Positions 34,356 through 43,722 of a stretch of 46,806 nucleotides of DNA are shown one piece after another. A program made the position numbers and the translations under genes. The stretch spans positions 1 to 46,806 of the forward strand of contig JAGVJP010000116.1 of the NCBI GenBank assembly GCA_020051075.1, written 5' to 3'. The stretch comes from Parachlamydiales bacterium. GTDB taxonomy: Bacteria; Chlamydiota; Chlamydiia; Chlamydiales; Parachlamydiaceae. The notes below the pieces were generated by a model. It saw only the letters and a program-made list of their open reading frames with translations. It ran no database searches and was not told where the DNA came from. Position 1 is the stretch's first letter. Each line of letters begins with the position of its first letter.

Positions 34356-36131
34356 TTAATGGTTGAGGCACTGAATCAGAGACATCGCAGCGATGACTCT
34401 GAGAGTTTGTGAGGGTTCATTCAATGTCTGAATCAAAAAAGGGATGGAACGGATCGCTCCGATGCGGCCTAACCCTTCCAATATGCGGCTTTTGAGTTCG
34501 TGGTTGGCTGTGCCATACCCCTCTTCCAAGGCTTGAATCGCTATTTCTTCTCGTCCCCAGAGAGAGAGAACGAGGGCAGCTTGTAGTCGGACTTTTGGTT
34601 GTTCATCGTTGAGGAGGTCTTGAACAAGGCCGATGGCAGGTTCGTCTCCTTCAATGAGAAGGGCAGCTGCCGCTGCGGCTGAGATCCCCCAAGAGCGTTC
34701 TAATAGATAGCTCCGAATTGTAGACAACGCATCGGTGTCGTTTAGAATTGTTAAGAGGTTGAGGAGTTCGATTCTGAGCATTTGATTTTCCATCTCAGGG
34801 GTGACGACTCCTTCATCATCCCTATCCTTTCTCATTCTGTTGTGTGTAATAAATTGAAATAACCCCACCTCTTTTTCGATCCACTTATCTTTGTTTTTTT
34901 TGAGCATCTCTTTCAAATAGGCGCAAGCTTCATCGACGGCAGTCCGTTGGTCAATCAACCCCAAAGCAAGGTTGAGCCTAACGAAAGGGTCTGGATGCTT
35001 CCTAAAATGGTCAAGAGCGAGAGAGACTCCATAATGCCCTGTAGCGCGCAATGCCGATGCTGCGAGAATTCGCACCTCTTGTCGGGAATCGTAGAGGAAC
35101 TGGGTAAAAGATGGCTTCGCTTCTTCTGGAAGATACAAAGTGAGAAGCCATGCAGCAGAGAGGCTGACTTGAGGATGGATATTGAGGATGCCTTCTCGCG
35201 CACAGCTGATGACCTCGTTCGTATGCTCTGATGGTCTGACTAATCCGATCGCCTGAAAAGCTGCGGTTTTTACATCTGAGTGGCGGTCTTTTGCCAGTGT
35301 GAATAAGAGATCGAGGTCTCGTGTGAGTTGAAAGTGAGCGACTGCTTGACAAGCCAGCAGCCGCAGACCTGCCCGGTTGCTAGTGGAAAGGCTGCTAAGT
35401 TCTTGACGGTTGATTTTTTCTTCCATCAGCTTCAATAGAGAGGTGATAGCAAGCTTTTTTTCATCTGTAGAGCTGCTGTCAGAGGCGAGGAGAGCTTCTA
35501 GGTCGCCTTTCAACTCCCGGATTTTCATTGTTCCGATGGCTTGAATCGTCCCTTTTCGAACTTGCCATACCTTCTCCTTTTTAAAAAGGAGGTTTACTTC
35601 GTCAATCAGCTTCTTATCTCGGCAGCGGCCGGCTAATTTGACGGCAAAGGCTCGGATGGCATAGTTTTCATCGCGCATGCCTCGGAGTAAAATGGAGATT
35701 CCTTTCCCTTCTTGACTGAAGAACGCTGCCAATAGCGACATCTGTCTGATCACTAAACTTGATGAAGCCGAGGCTTTTTTTAATACGCCCCAGGCCATCT
35801 CTTCGATGAGTTCTCTGTCCAATTCTTTCTCAGGAAAGTGTTTGACATAGCTTTCCCATTCTTTGAGCATCTCTTTTTCCATCCCTAGTTCTGCCAAGAA
35901 CCGGATGTTCATAACTTGAAAAGAGGGCGAATCGGGATAGAGCATCACGCATTTCTCAGCCTCTTGCTGACCGACGTTCCAATCTTTCAGGATTAAATGG
36001 GCTTGCAAACGTCTGAAGAGGTGCTCTTCGGAGGGAGAAGCTTGCAAGGAGGTCATACCGGCATCTAGTTGACATCGTCCGTATAAAATGACAAGAAGGA
36101 TGATCAAGATTCTCAGATTAGCAGCAACCAC
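34356..36131 (-). CDS. HEAT-repeat protein, secreted or membrane-anchored
   Basis: 591 residues with an N-terminal hydrophobic segment (LRILIILLVILYG). A short TPR-like region (HLILKDWNVGQQEAEKCVML, residues ~45-110) precedes about 12 HEAT/PBS-like helical repeats such as LRGMRDENYAIRAFAVKLAG, DVKTAAFQAIGLV, QEVRILAASALRATG and LLNDEQPKVRLQAALVLSLW. A scaffold for protein binding at the envelope is likely. The partner is unknown; the gene overlaps the isochorismatase-like gene by 14 bases and is the last of a four-gene operon. Confidence 0.85.
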   Translation of the reverse strand: MVAANLRILIILLVILYGRCQLDAGMTSLQASPSEEHLFRRLQAHLILKDWNVGQQEAEKCVMLYPDSPSFQVMNIRFLAELGMEKEMLKEWESYVKHFPEKELDRELIEEMAWGVLKKASASSSLVIRQMSLLAAFFSQEGKGISILLRGMRDENYAIRAFAVKLAGRCRDKKLIDEVNLLFKKEKVWQVRKGTIQAIGTMKIRELKGDLEALLASDSSSTDEKKLAITSLLKLMEEKINRQELSSLSTSNRAGLRLLACQAVAHFQLTRDLDLLFTLAKDRHSDVKTAAFQAIGLVRPSEHTNEVISCAREGILNIHPQVSLSAAWLLTLYLPEEAKPSFTQFLYDSRQEVRILAASALRATGHYGVSLALDHFRKHPDPFVRLNLALGLIDQRTAVDEACAYLKEMLKKNKDKWIEKEVGLFQFITHNRMRKDRDDEGVVTPEMENQMLRIELLNLLTILNDTDALSTIRSYLLERSWGISAAAAAALLIEGDEPAIGLVQDLLNDEQPKVRLQAALVLSLWGREEIAIQALEEGYGTANHELKSRILEGLGRIGAIRSIPFLIQTLNEPSQTLRVIAAMSLIQCLNH

Positions 36132-36690
36132 AACTTGCCTTAACTAATTGAGAGATCGACTTAAACTGAGGATGTGAGGCATCTTTGATCAATTCAAAGA
36201 GCACTGTTTCGGAACTGCTGATCCGCGCACCAGCGTCGCGCATTTCTGCGATAGCCGTTGAATAGTCAAAGATCGAGCGGGAAGCGATGGCGTCATTTAA
36301 GACGACAACCTCTTTTCCATTGTTTATAAGGTCTCTCACCGTTTGCAGAACGCAGATATGTGCTTCGATGCCCACAACAACCCATTGTGTTTGTTGAGAG
36401 GAGAGAATATGCGTTTCCAGCGCAGGGTCGTTGAGGCATGAAAACGCTGTTTTAACAAAGGGGTGATAGCTATCTTTAAGCAGGGATTGCAGAGGAGCTA
36501 AAGTGGCTCCTAATCCTTCTGGATATTGCTCAGTCAAGAAAATGGGCAAATGGAGGAGTTGGAAACCTTGTACAATTTTCCAGAGGGCGCCCAGAAGAGC
36601 TGGTCCCTGTTCCATTTTGGAGAAGAGCTTGTCTTGCATATCCAGGATCAAGAGAGCGGTCTGAGTTGGTTTTAAGGTAAAAGATCTCAT
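36118..36690 (-). CDS. Isochorismatase-family cysteine hydrolase
   Basis: 190 residues. The family triad is visible: Asp17 in LILDMQDKL, Lys80 in PFVKTAFS, Cys113 in GIEAHICVLQT, with the cis-peptide neighbourhood EAH. TEQYPEGLG is a further family motif. Members split isochorismate, nicotinamide or other amides; the compact size and TEQYP motif resemble the YcaC/ISOC-domain hydrolases whose substrate is often unknown. Cytoplasmic. Starts within four bases of the HIT gene end, so co-translated. Confidence 0.9.
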   Translation of the reverse strand: MRSFTLKPTQTALLILDMQDKLFSKMEQGPALLGALWKIVQGFQLLHLPIFLTEQYPEGLGATLAPLQSLLKDSYHPFVKTAFSCLNDPALETHILSSQQTQWVVVGIEAHICVLQTVRDLINNGKEVVVLNDAIASRSIFDYSTAIAEMRDAGARISSSETVLFELIKDASHPQFKSISQLVKASCGCC

Positions 36691-37022
36691 CCCATTGCTC
36701 CTAAGGGGCGGCCGCCGATTAAGTGGAAATGAAGGTGGAAAATTGTTTGACCGGCATAGGCTCCGTTATTTGTTAACAGGCGATACCCCTCTTCGATGCC
36801 GAATTGAGCAGCTAATTCCTGCGCGACGAGCATCACTTCCGTGATCAGAGTCAGATCCTCTTTCGTTGCTTTTTGCAAGGAGGCAATCTCTTTTTTTGGA
36901 ATGATCAGGAGATGTACCGGTGCAATGGGATGAAGGTCTTTGATCGCAAGAATTCGTTCGTTTTCGAAAACTTTTTCAGAGGGAAGTTCCCCTTTGATGA
37001 TCTTTCCAAAAATTGTTGCCAT
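36687..37022 (-). CDS. hinT: HIT-family nucleotide hydrolase (HinT-like)
   Basis: 111 residues from ATG 37022, with AAGGTGGAAGGA upstream; a start 18 bases earlier is unlikely. It shows the HinT pattern: IFGKIIKGELPSEKVFENE, AIKDLHPIAPVHLLIIPKK, NNGAYAGQTIFHLHFHLIGG with the histidine triad near residues 95-100. HinT hydrolyses AMP-lysine and other purine phosphoramidates in the cytoplasm. It overlaps the 3' end of the MYG1-like gene by 47 bases. Confidence 0.94.
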   Translation of the reverse strand: MATIFGKIIKGELPSEKVFENERILAIKDLHPIAPVHLLIIPKKEIASLQKATKEDLTLITEVMLVAQELAAQFGIEEGYRLLTNNGAYAGQTIFHLHFHLIGGRPLGAMG

Positions 37023-37911
37023 TTCCTTCCACCTTTCCATTTTTAAGGGTATATTCTAAGGCTTTAAATGCATCTTCACGAGTTTCCCAAACAGAAATAA
37101 ATCGTCCTTTATGGCAAAATATTGCTCCTGGTATTCCTGAAACACGTTTTAACTCTTCATCCAGCAGACCTGCCCATTCAATAGGTAGCGGCAAACGGAC
37201 TTTCATCCGATTCTGGTATGAAGGGGGGATGCCTCTAAGCTTCCAATGATTGCCTGATGGCATAATCACAAACAGTGCAGGATGCTTTTCTCCGTCCAGT
37301 TCAAAAAAGATATCGAGCCAAGGGATGTTTTTCTCAAAGATCAGGCAATTTTTATATGCTGCCATACAGGCCGAGACCGTTTCGCGGCAAGATTGGACGT
37401 AACGGAAGCGTTCGAGCATTCTTCTGAGGTAGTGATAGGCAAACTTTAAAGCTTCATGAAACGCTTGGTCCTGTTCCTCAGGCGTGCAGTCATAGTGGAT
37501 GGGAGTGAAGTTTGAGACGACATGGGAGAAAGAGCAGAAGCCTGGGATCAGGGGGTCTCGACCGTTATCGTGAGCGTCAACTCCCATCACTAAGCTTCGG
37601 TTGAAGAAGTCGTATTCATTCGATTGGATGATGTTCTTGCGTAAGAGGTATTCCAAAACCATTCCTGCACTGCTATAAGGTCCTTGATAGTCAGCTTGGT
37701 GATGGTCAAAAAGCTTCTGTTCCGGGTCATAAAGACCGCCGACATCACAGACAAATTCACATGTTGCTAGGATCGTAGTGTCTCGTGTGCGGAAAATTTT
37801 ATCTTCGTCAATGAGATTAAAGAGCATGAGCAGAGCGCATGCAGTGACTTCATCTGCATGAAATGTTCCATCATGTATTCCGCAGCTGCGAAGGATTTTT
37901 TGGATATTCAA
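36976..37911 (-). CDS. MYG1/UPF0160-family metal-dependent hydrolase
   Basis: 311 residues from TTG 37911, which follows GGAGAGGG by four bases; an upstream in-frame TTG at 37929 is less likely. Motifs of the DHH-like MYG1 family: GIHDGTFHADEVTACALL (metal ligands), CDVGGLYDPEQKLFDHHQ, then MGVDAHDNG. Eukaryotic MYG1 is a 3'-5' RNA exonuclease; bacterial members are uncharacterised. It is first in the operon MYG1-hinT-isochorismatase-HEAT, whose junctions all overlap. Confidence 0.9.
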   Translation of the reverse strand: MNIQKILRSCGIHDGTFHADEVTACALLMLFNLIDEDKIFRTRDTTILATCEFVCDVGGLYDPEQKLFDHHQADYQGPYSSAGMVLEYLLRKNIIQSNEYDFFNRSLVMGVDAHDNGRDPLIPGFCSFSHVVSNFTPIHYDCTPEEQDQAFHEALKFAYHYLRRMLERFRYVQSCRETVSACMAAYKNCLIFEKNIPWLDIFFELDGEKHPALFVIMPSGNHWKLRGIPPSYQNRMKVRLPLPIEWAGLLDEELKRVSGIPGAIFCHKGRFISVWETREDAFKALEYTLKNGKVEGNGNNFWKDHQRGTSL

Positions 37912-37929
37912 GGCGCCCTCTCCAATCAA

Positions 37930-38322
37930 AATACAGAGTTTTAAGAGGGGGGATTATGTCAGAAAAATCATTTATCGCAAAGGCTATAAAATTAGACGTT
38001 AGGTTATGAACAATTCTTGAGAGGTCATCATGAGGCTTGTTGACAGAGAGTATGAGGCAAAGCTATCGAGGGAGGTTTTTGTAACATGTTGATGATTAGT
38101 ATTTTAAAACAATTTTACATCTCTTAAAAGATGAGGTATCCCATGCTGTTGTGCTTAATAGACGGAAATCCGAATAGAGTTATCCACAAAATTCCCACAG
38201 TAACCCCTTTAAATACAAAATATTTAAAAAATATAGGCGTAAATTAGGCGTACAAAATAATTTTTATCGTTAAAAATTGCAAGTGCTTATAAAGTGAAGA
38301 TGCACTAGAGGTGAAAGAGGTT
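37930..38322. other. AT-rich intergenic region with one DnaA-box-like site
   Basis: Between divergent genes. A perfect TTATCCACA lies at 38180-38188. The 38195-38280 stretch is very AT-rich with a short direct repeat (TAGGCGTA, twice near 38237 and 38249). No RNA gene seen. A single box is not enough for an origin. Confidence 0.5.
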
Positions 38323-40461
38323 ATGGAAGAGTTATTTGAAATAGATCAATATGATTTAGCGACGCCAGATGGGATGATTACCGATATAAAAATCATCAAT
38401 GAATACTCTGCCGAGGCGGTTGTCTTCATCGAAAAAATTTCTTCTTCTTTTGTCGGATTTCAAATCGATCCTGAATCCATCTTCTTCAATATTAAAAGTA
38501 CCCTTGCGCAACTTGGTTTGAACGGCATTTGCCAATCTTATGAGTTAGATCGAAAAAATCGCTGCGCTCAAGTGCAGGTTTTGCTCCAAACGTATGGCCG
38601 CCTTGCAGTCGAGATGTTAAAGCTGTTGCAAGTAGGAGCTTACATCGGAAAGTTATTTGCAGCTGATGAGAGACGCCGTGTTCGAGATCCTGATTATCTT
38701 TCTCGGATGTTTGGACGCTCAGATCGAAGTGGAAGACCATTGCTTGCTTTAGGAGGTCTGCAAGGGAGCGACGATTTAATCTTAGACAAAGTTGATGGGA
38801 GAACAGTCGCTTATCTGACGTTGCAGAATGGACGCATCGTCTACGATTCATCCATCTACGGTTTCCTTCCTACACTTGCTAAAGCTCTTCTTGTTAAAAA
38901 TAAAATGAGGGGGTTGCTTGCACTGCATCAAGAATGGAAGCCTCTCAGTCCAAGGAATGTCAATGACGAGGAAATCCTCCTTGTTAAAACCTTGCCGCTG
39001 CATATCCGCACAGTCTTTGGTCGGGTTGTCGATAGCTTGCTTTCAAGTGGTTATCACCATACCTCAGCCTCTATTTTGCAGCCTGATACTTTTGCTTCTG
39101 GAGATATCTATGAACTCTATGGAAAAAGTAAAAGGGAGATCACTGATATTCCCCTAGAGTTCTATACACTCGAACCCTACAGAGAGTATGTCTTTTTTTC
39201 CGATCGCGATCAGTTGCAGGTATGTCTAGAGGATAATAAAACCTTATTCGAAGCCTTTGAAACCGCTCCGATGCCTTTTGAAAATCGTGCTGCGGTATTT
39301 ATTGTCAAAGGACAGCAGTTAAAAAATCTTAAATCAGATGATTGGGTTGCCAGAGAACCTCGCCTGCATGAATTTCCAGGATTATTTCATAGCACGCGGC
39401 AAGCGCTCATGGTTGAGCGCTATATTGAGCAGCAGCCTTCCTACCCCTTTCTAAAAAGCATCGATAATGGCACCATCACCAGCCAGGGGATCTTGCTCAC
39501 ACGCTATTTTCCCTCTCCGCTGATGAAGCGGATGCTTCTTAGTGATCAAGTCCAGCGTTGTTTAAAAGGGATCTATTTCTTATATCCTTCTTTTTCAAGC
39601 TTAAATTTTTTCTCAGCTGAAGATCGCGCTCTTCTTCATGACCTCGATAAATTCGCCATCCCTGTTTATTGGGTCGATACTGTCACCAAGCAGATCTTGC
39701 AATATGCGCAGAAGCCCGAGAGGGATTCCGGACTATTTGTTCCACTCAATGCTGTCGACCTATTTTTGAAATCGACAATTTTTGGTATATATGGCTCTAA
39801 TCTACGTTCAGGATTGTTTGAACAAGAACTGCATGCACTTTTTAAAGGCCTTTTGGAGATGCGTGCAGAAGTCAACCACCCTTTGTTGAGTAAAAACACT
39901 CCTCTATCCTTAGTGACGGGAGGAGGGCCGGGAGCCATGGAAGTTGGAAATCGAGTTGCAAAAGAACTTAAAATCCTATCGTGCGCTAATATTGTCGATT
40001 TCAGTCCCCCTTCCGACCATGAGGCTGTCGTCAACGAACAGATTCAGAACCCTTTCGTTGAAGCTAAAATGACTTACAGGCTCGATAAGTTAGTGGAAAG
40101 GCAGGCCGAATTCAATTTGGATTTCCCAATATTCCTTCCTGGAGGTATTGGAACAGATTTTGAGTATTCTCTCGAAGAGGTGAGAAGGAAAGTCGGATCG
40201 GTCATCGCAACGCCCATGCTCCTCTTTGGCGATGCCGATTATTGGAGCAGGAAAGTGAGTAGCCGCTTCAAATGCAATCTAGAGACAGGGACAATTGAAG
40301 GCTCTGAATGGATCAGCAACTGTTTTTACTGTGTTCAAACAGCAAAACAAGGGCTGCAAGTCTATCGGGACTACTTTTTAGGCAAGCTCCCTATCGGAAA
40401 AAATGGCCCTGTCTATGAAGAGGGTTTTGTTAGGGTTTCAGCCGATGGCGTTGTTGCATAA
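38323..40461 (+). CDS. Large LOG-family (lysine-decarboxylase-like) protein
   Basis: 712 residues from ATG 38323, with AGAGGTGA at 38307-38314. The C-terminal third is a LOG-type Rossmann domain: TGGGPGAMEVGNRVAKEL (~531) and FLPGGIGTDFEYSLEEVRRK (~605), corresponding to the PGGxGTxxE signature. LOG enzymes release bases from nucleoside monophosphates. The N-terminal 500 residues are unassigned and contain no membrane segment, so this is far larger than ordinary LOG (about 200 residues). I believe such long versions are chlamydia-typical. The stop codon and last residues (GVVA) are encoded by the start of hairpin repeat R3. Confidence 0.75.
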   Translation: MEELFEIDQYDLATPDGMITDIKIINEYSAEAVVFIEKISSSFVGFQIDPESIFFNIKSTLAQLGLNGICQSYELDRKNRCAQVQVLLQTYGRLAVEMLKLLQVGAYIGKLFAADERRRVRDPDYLSRMFGRSDRSGRPLLALGGLQGSDDLILDKVDGRTVAYLTLQNGRIVYDSSIYGFLPTLAKALLVKNKMRGLLALHQEWKPLSPRNVNDEEILLVKTLPLHIRTVFGRVVDSLLSSGYHHTSASILQPDTFASGDIYELYGKSKREITDIPLEFYTLEPYREYVFFSDRDQLQVCLEDNKTLFEAFETAPMPFENRAAVFIVKGQQLKNLKSDDWVAREPRLHEFPGLFHSTRQALMVERYIEQQPSYPFLKSIDNGTITSQGILLTRYFPSPLMKRMLLSDQVQRCLKGIYFLYPSFSSLNFFSAEDRALLHDLDKFAIPVYWVDTVTKQILQYAQKPERDSGLFVPLNAVDLFLKSTIFGIYGSNLRSGLFEQELHALFKGLLEMRAEVNHPLLSKNTPLSLVTGGGPGAMEVGNRVAKELKILSCANIVDFSPPSDHEAVVNEQIQNPFVEAKMTYRLDKLVERQAEFNLDFPIFLPGGIGTDFEYSLEEVRRKVGSVIATPMLLFGDADYWSRKVSSRFKCNLETGTIEGSEWISNCFYCVQTAKQGLQVYRDYFLGKLPIGKNGPVYEEGFVRVSADGVVA

Positions 40462-40508
40462 ATCATCAATCACCACTGATCTCAGTGGCTCGGTGGCGAT
40501 TTTATGTA
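40446..40508. repeat. Hairpin repeat R3, copy 2, supplying the stop of the LOG-like gene
   Basis: GTTGTTGCATAAATC at its head matches 17328-17342; the core CCACTGATCTCAGTGG is a perfect short palindrome; the end GATTTTATGTAACAA is inverted to the head. A degraded R1 stretch (ACAGGATGGGAAAGATAGGA) follows at 40515-40535. Confidence 0.7.
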
Positions 40509-40567
40509 ACAAGAAATGACAGGATGGGAAAGATAGGAAGGATAATGATGATAAAAGGAGAAAGGAA

Positions 40568-41512
40568 TCAGATTCTGGCGCCAGCGCAGGGACATAAATT
40601 CACTCCTCCACCAGCGATCCCGAGTTGTATGGTGACTAGGCATCGATCAAGGATGATCGTTGAAATTTTTCCAGCAGCGTCGTCTCGGTCAAAGGTAAAG
40701 ATAAAAGAGGGGTCTTGTTGTGTTGAATCACCATGGGGATCAAAAAACTCAACATCCCTATTCGGACGAAATCTCACGGCAAATGTCTCTGTTCCTGCAC
40801 TGATCGTAAATCCTATTAAGTGATCCATGGAGTCGATCAAACTCTGAACAGAACTAGTTAATGTTTGATGTTCCCGCCCTTCAACGTCCAAATTAACTTG
40901 AATTGGGAAATAGGTTGCCTCTCCAATTGCGTCTACTAACATCAAATTAGAGAAAGCGTCTAACATTAACAGCTCGGATGGGTCATCCATTCCGTAATTG
41001 CCTTCTGCATCAGGAGGGAGGATGCCTCGTTCAAGCCCTCTTTGAATGAAATCGGTCAGACTCTCTGGAGTAAAGTCGATTTCTTTGCCGCTGGCTAAAA
41101 AGCCTAAGGAGTTTCTTGTGCAGCCTGCTCTAAACCCTTCCTTACTCTGGTTGCTCCAAGCGATTGTGACGCCTTTAGCGCCATATTTTATTGCTTCCGC
41201 GCGAACGTTATCAGATGGCAGAGCGTTTTCAGGAATGATACTTTGCGGTTGAACAGGCACCTCTTCAGTTGTGATTGCTCTGTTAGCAACGTCATTGAGC
41301 TTAGAATCGATTGGAGGTGTTTGCGGTTGGAGGGGAACAGCGGAATGGTTTCTCAATCCATGAGGAAAATAATGACGAAGAGCAATGAATGCTGCTGCGA
41401 TCAATGCGATGACAGTGACAGCAAAAAGAACAATTTTATTTGGCAGTGTGTTAATCCACTGGTTTGTTGTATGAAAAACTCTGGAAATAATAGGCTGAAA
41501 TATATTATTCAT
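40568..41512 (-). CDS. Membrane-anchored viral-tegument-like deubiquitinase (VTD) candidate
   Basis: 314 residues. One N-terminal membrane helix (IVLFAVTVIALIAAAFIAL, 27-45), a Pro/Gln-rich linker to ~100, then the catalytic region. Cys131 lies in FRAGCTRNSLGFL, matching the herpesvirus tegument protease Cys box (GxQCxxNSxxFL). A beta hairpin FAVRFRPNRDVEFFDPHG carries Asp258-Pro-His260, the D-x-H pair typical of those proteases. Gln122 may be the oxyanion residue. Known: bacterial relatives of herpes tegument DUBs (VTD family) exist in chlamydia-like bacteria. The order and spacing Cys, then DxH about 127 residues later, also match. Inferred: delivered to the host membrane and acts on ubiquitin. 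Family call rests on motifs only. Confidence 0.65.
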   Translation of the reverse strand: MNNIFQPIISRVFHTTNQWINTLPNKIVLFAVTVIALIAAAFIALRHYFPHGLRNHSAVPLQPQTPPIDSKLNDVANRAITTEEVPVQPQSIIPENALPSDNVRAEAIKYGAKGVTIAWSNQSKEGFRAGCTRNSLGFLASGKEIDFTPESLTDFIQRGLERGILPPDAEGNYGMDDPSELLMLDAFSNLMLVDAIGEATYFPIQVNLDVEGREHQTLTSSVQSLIDSMDHLIGFTISAGTETFAVRFRPNRDVEFFDPHGDSTQQDPSFIFTFDRDDAAGKISTIILDRCLVTIQLGIAGGGVNLCPCAGARI

Positions 41513-41577
41513 GATAATAACTTTGTTGTTTTAAAACGCTATTATATCAAATAAATTTTATTTTGTCAATGAATACA

Positions 41578-41768
41578 TCCAAATCATGGAGAACAGGATT
41601 GACAAGATAGGAAAGATAAAATAGATGGAATAATCTTTTTCACTTTTTCTCTTAATTTTGTCTAAATTCTCTATCTTTTTTATCCTGTCAATCCTGCAGC
41701 GAAGCGATCCTGCCTATCCTGTTAACCTTGATTTGGGTGTATTCACTTGTCTGCGTCTGCTTATCCTG
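41578..41768. repeat. Degraded R1 repeats
   Basis: GAACAGGATTGACAAGATAGG and AAAGATAAAATAGATGG (41590-41630) face TCTCTATCTTTTTTATCCTG (41667-41686), then TCAATCCTGCAGCGAAGCGA, and TATCCTGTTAACCTTGA twice (41714 and 41762). The last copy encodes the C-terminal residues of the following minus-strand gene. Confidence 0.7.
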
Positions 41769-42686
41769 TTAACCTTGAGTTGGGGGACTGGTTTTTGTGA
41801 CAGTTGTGACAGCCTGATCTTCATTGTACATGGCCGCTTTAAGAAAAGAAGTGAGTTGGTCATTTGGAAATTTATCTCCTGGGTTCGGCATTCCGATCAG
41901 CAGAAGCGAAAGATAATTCAACCCTGCAACAGGTTGGCCGGCTATCTCTGCAATATTTCTCCAGTAGTTGCGTGCATAGTTTGGATAGTTTTCTAAGAAT
42001 TTTTTCACCTGTCCAATCGTTGGAGCGAATGCGTTGATCTGCGGCCCCGCCTTGTAGTAGTTTCTCCATCCTTGGAAGGCTATGCGGACAATTCTTGGGA
42101 GTTCATCATTCGTTAACGTCTCTAAATTATCAATTTTCTTATAGCCTTCTGAGTTGACTAAAGCAACATATTCAGGGGGGGCGGCTTTCCAATTTGAAGG
42201 GATCCATTCAGGCAGTCGTTGAAGAAATTCTTCAAATTCTGCCGAGCTGATCGGATGTTTAGCATATTCTGGAGCGAGTAAACGATTCCATGTGTGGTAG
42301 AGGAAGAGAAGGTCTGGTGGAGCAGAAACATTTTTCTCAGCCTCTTGAACGATCAGATTTTCCTTATCGCCGTAGAACCCAGGAAGATATCCCATTTTTT
42401 TTCCAGCATTGACTTTAATATACTGAGGGAATTGCCACAGAAAAACAGAGAATTCTCGATTAGTTACCGCTAGAAAAGGGGCGGTGCTGTCTTCTTTCTG
42501 AATGAGTTCCCCATACCATGAATACATTCCCAGCACGATGGCTAAGAGCGCTGCTGCCATGAAAAGCCAAGTCCAAAACGGTAAAGACTTCAGTACCGGC
42601 TTATTTTGAATAAAATCCTTCTCGGATAACGGCTGAGGAGGTGGCGAGAACATTTTATCTCTAAGGTCGCGTTGATCTTTGTTCAT
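41769..42686 (-). CDS. Single-pass membrane protein, unknown
   Basis: 305 residues from ATG 42686, one base after the stop of the DUF1207 gene; ATG 42698 is an alternative overlapping that stop. N-terminal ~30 residues polar, then FWTWLFMAAALLAIVLGMYS as a membrane helix, and a mostly helical extra-cytoplasmic part with Trp/Tyr-rich blocks (PFLAVTNREFSVFLWQFPQY, APTIGQVKKFLENYPNYARN). No family recognised. Translational coupling with the outer-membrane DUF1207 protein suggests a shared envelope function. The 3' end lies in a repeat, so the tail KTSPPTQG may not be original. Confidence 0.78.
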   Translation of the reverse strand: MNKDQRDLRDKMFSPPPQPLSEKDFIQNKPVLKSLPFWTWLFMAAALLAIVLGMYSWYGELIQKEDSTAPFLAVTNREFSVFLWQFPQYIKVNAGKKMGYLPGFYGDKENLIVQEAEKNVSAPPDLLFLYHTWNRLLAPEYAKHPISSAEFEEFLQRLPEWIPSNWKAAPPEYVALVNSEGYKKIDNLETLTNDELPRIVRIAFQGWRNYYKAGPQINAFAPTIGQVKKFLENYPNYARNYWRNIAEIAGQPVAGLNYLSLLLIGMPNPGDKFPNDQLTSFLKAAMYNEDQAVTTVTKTSPPTQG

Positions 42687-42687
42687 A

Positions 42688-43722
42688 TTAAAATCCATAA
42701 GTTCCACGAATTGCAAAATAGCGCGTTGGACATAATGAGAACTGTCCATCGACCGAATAGCCATCATGATATTCTATAAATAAGCGCAGCCGGCGGCGGA
42801 GGCCGGAAACCTTGCCCCATTCATACCCAAGCGTATACGTTGCATTGATGTGGTGCTTGAAATGACTTTGATAGTAGAAATCCATCGCCAAGAAAGGGAC
42901 GCCATAAAGACGGTCGCAATAGTCCCGATAACTCAACTCAAAAAGGCGCAGCTCCACCCCTCCCTCACAATAAAAAGGGCCCACGCGGAATGACTCATCT
43001 TGACAGGCGAGCCAGCCGACTCCGCAGTAGAGTCGTATATCGCGCGTGAAGTGGTTGGAGATGTAGAAATCAAACGCCTCAATACTTGGGTTGCGCCGGT
43101 CAAAGCCGGGATGATTCAAGAGAAATTCGTCGCCGATGTGAGTGGAGATATGATATCCCCGCAGACGAAACGCCCAGTTACCGAAAGCATAGCTAATCGG
43201 GAAGCCGACATAGTAGTCCGCATCGATCAGTGGGGAAGATTCATGCAAAGGGTCAAAGACAGCCCAAACTGCCCCTTCAATCCCGAATTCAAGGTCACCG
43301 CGTAAATACCAGATGTCGCACCAGCGGAAGATGGGGAAGATGTCTCCAAAAGAGACAGGGATCACATTTTTTGTCAATGCCTGGTCGTTGAACCTCCACC
43401 CGACTGAGTAGGTTATCTGCCTGGGATCCGCGATGAAGGGGCGGAAAAGCGGAGGAACTTCAGGAAACCAGATCCCCCATAAATTATTCGACCTTGCATA
43501 CTCGCAATCTGTTTCTCCGCCTGCCGAGTACCAACAGTGATCTGTGTAGTGGTCGTGCCAAGTTTCAGGATCATGAGGGTCAAGCGATGCTGATGGATCG
43601 GGACAGTCTGGGGAGGGGTTTCCACTCTTCACAGCCTCGGCGGTAAGAAATAGGGGATTTCCACAACAGAGCAGAAGAAAGCTAAAAAACAATAAAATCG
43701 TTCGTGTCATGATGTTAGTCAC
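42688..43722 (-). CDS. DUF1207-family outer-membrane beta-barrel protein
   Basis: 344 residues with a signal peptide (LLFFSFLLLCCGNPLFLTAEA). Family pattern: FRPFIADPRQITYSVGWRF, WYLRGDLEFGIEGAVWAVFD, SPLIDADYYVGFPISYAFGN, LRGYHISTHIGDEFL, then alternating aromatic strands to a terminal Phe (IRGTYGF). The Cys/Asp-rich N-terminal insert (DPHDPETWHDHYTDHCWYSA) may bind metal or form disulphides. Expected in the outer membrane; function unknown. Confidence 0.85.
   Translation of the reverse strand: MTNIMTRTILLFFSFLLLCCGNPLFLTAEAVKSGNPSPDCPDPSASLDPHDPETWHDHYTDHCWYSAGGETDCEYARSNNLWGIWFPEVPPLFRPFIADPRQITYSVGWRFNDQALTKNVIPVSFGDIFPIFRWCDIWYLRGDLEFGIEGAVWAVFDPLHESSPLIDADYYVGFPISYAFGNWAFRLRGYHISTHIGDEFLLNHPGFDRRNPSIEAFDFYISNHFTRDIRLYCGVGWLACQDESFRVGPFYCEGGVELRLFELSYRDYCDRLYGVPFLAMDFYYQSHFKHHINATYTLGYEWGKVSGLRRRLRLFIEYHDGYSVDGQFSLCPTRYFAIRGTYGF

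Noticed and set aside
38034..38096. Small open frame starting ATGAGGCTTGTTGAC
   Set aside because: About 20 codons, no ribosome site and no conserved features.
38180..38188. Perfect DnaA box in an AT-rich divergent intergenic region, possible origin
   Set aside because: A single box with no cluster, and no neighbouring genes of the kind usually found at an origin.
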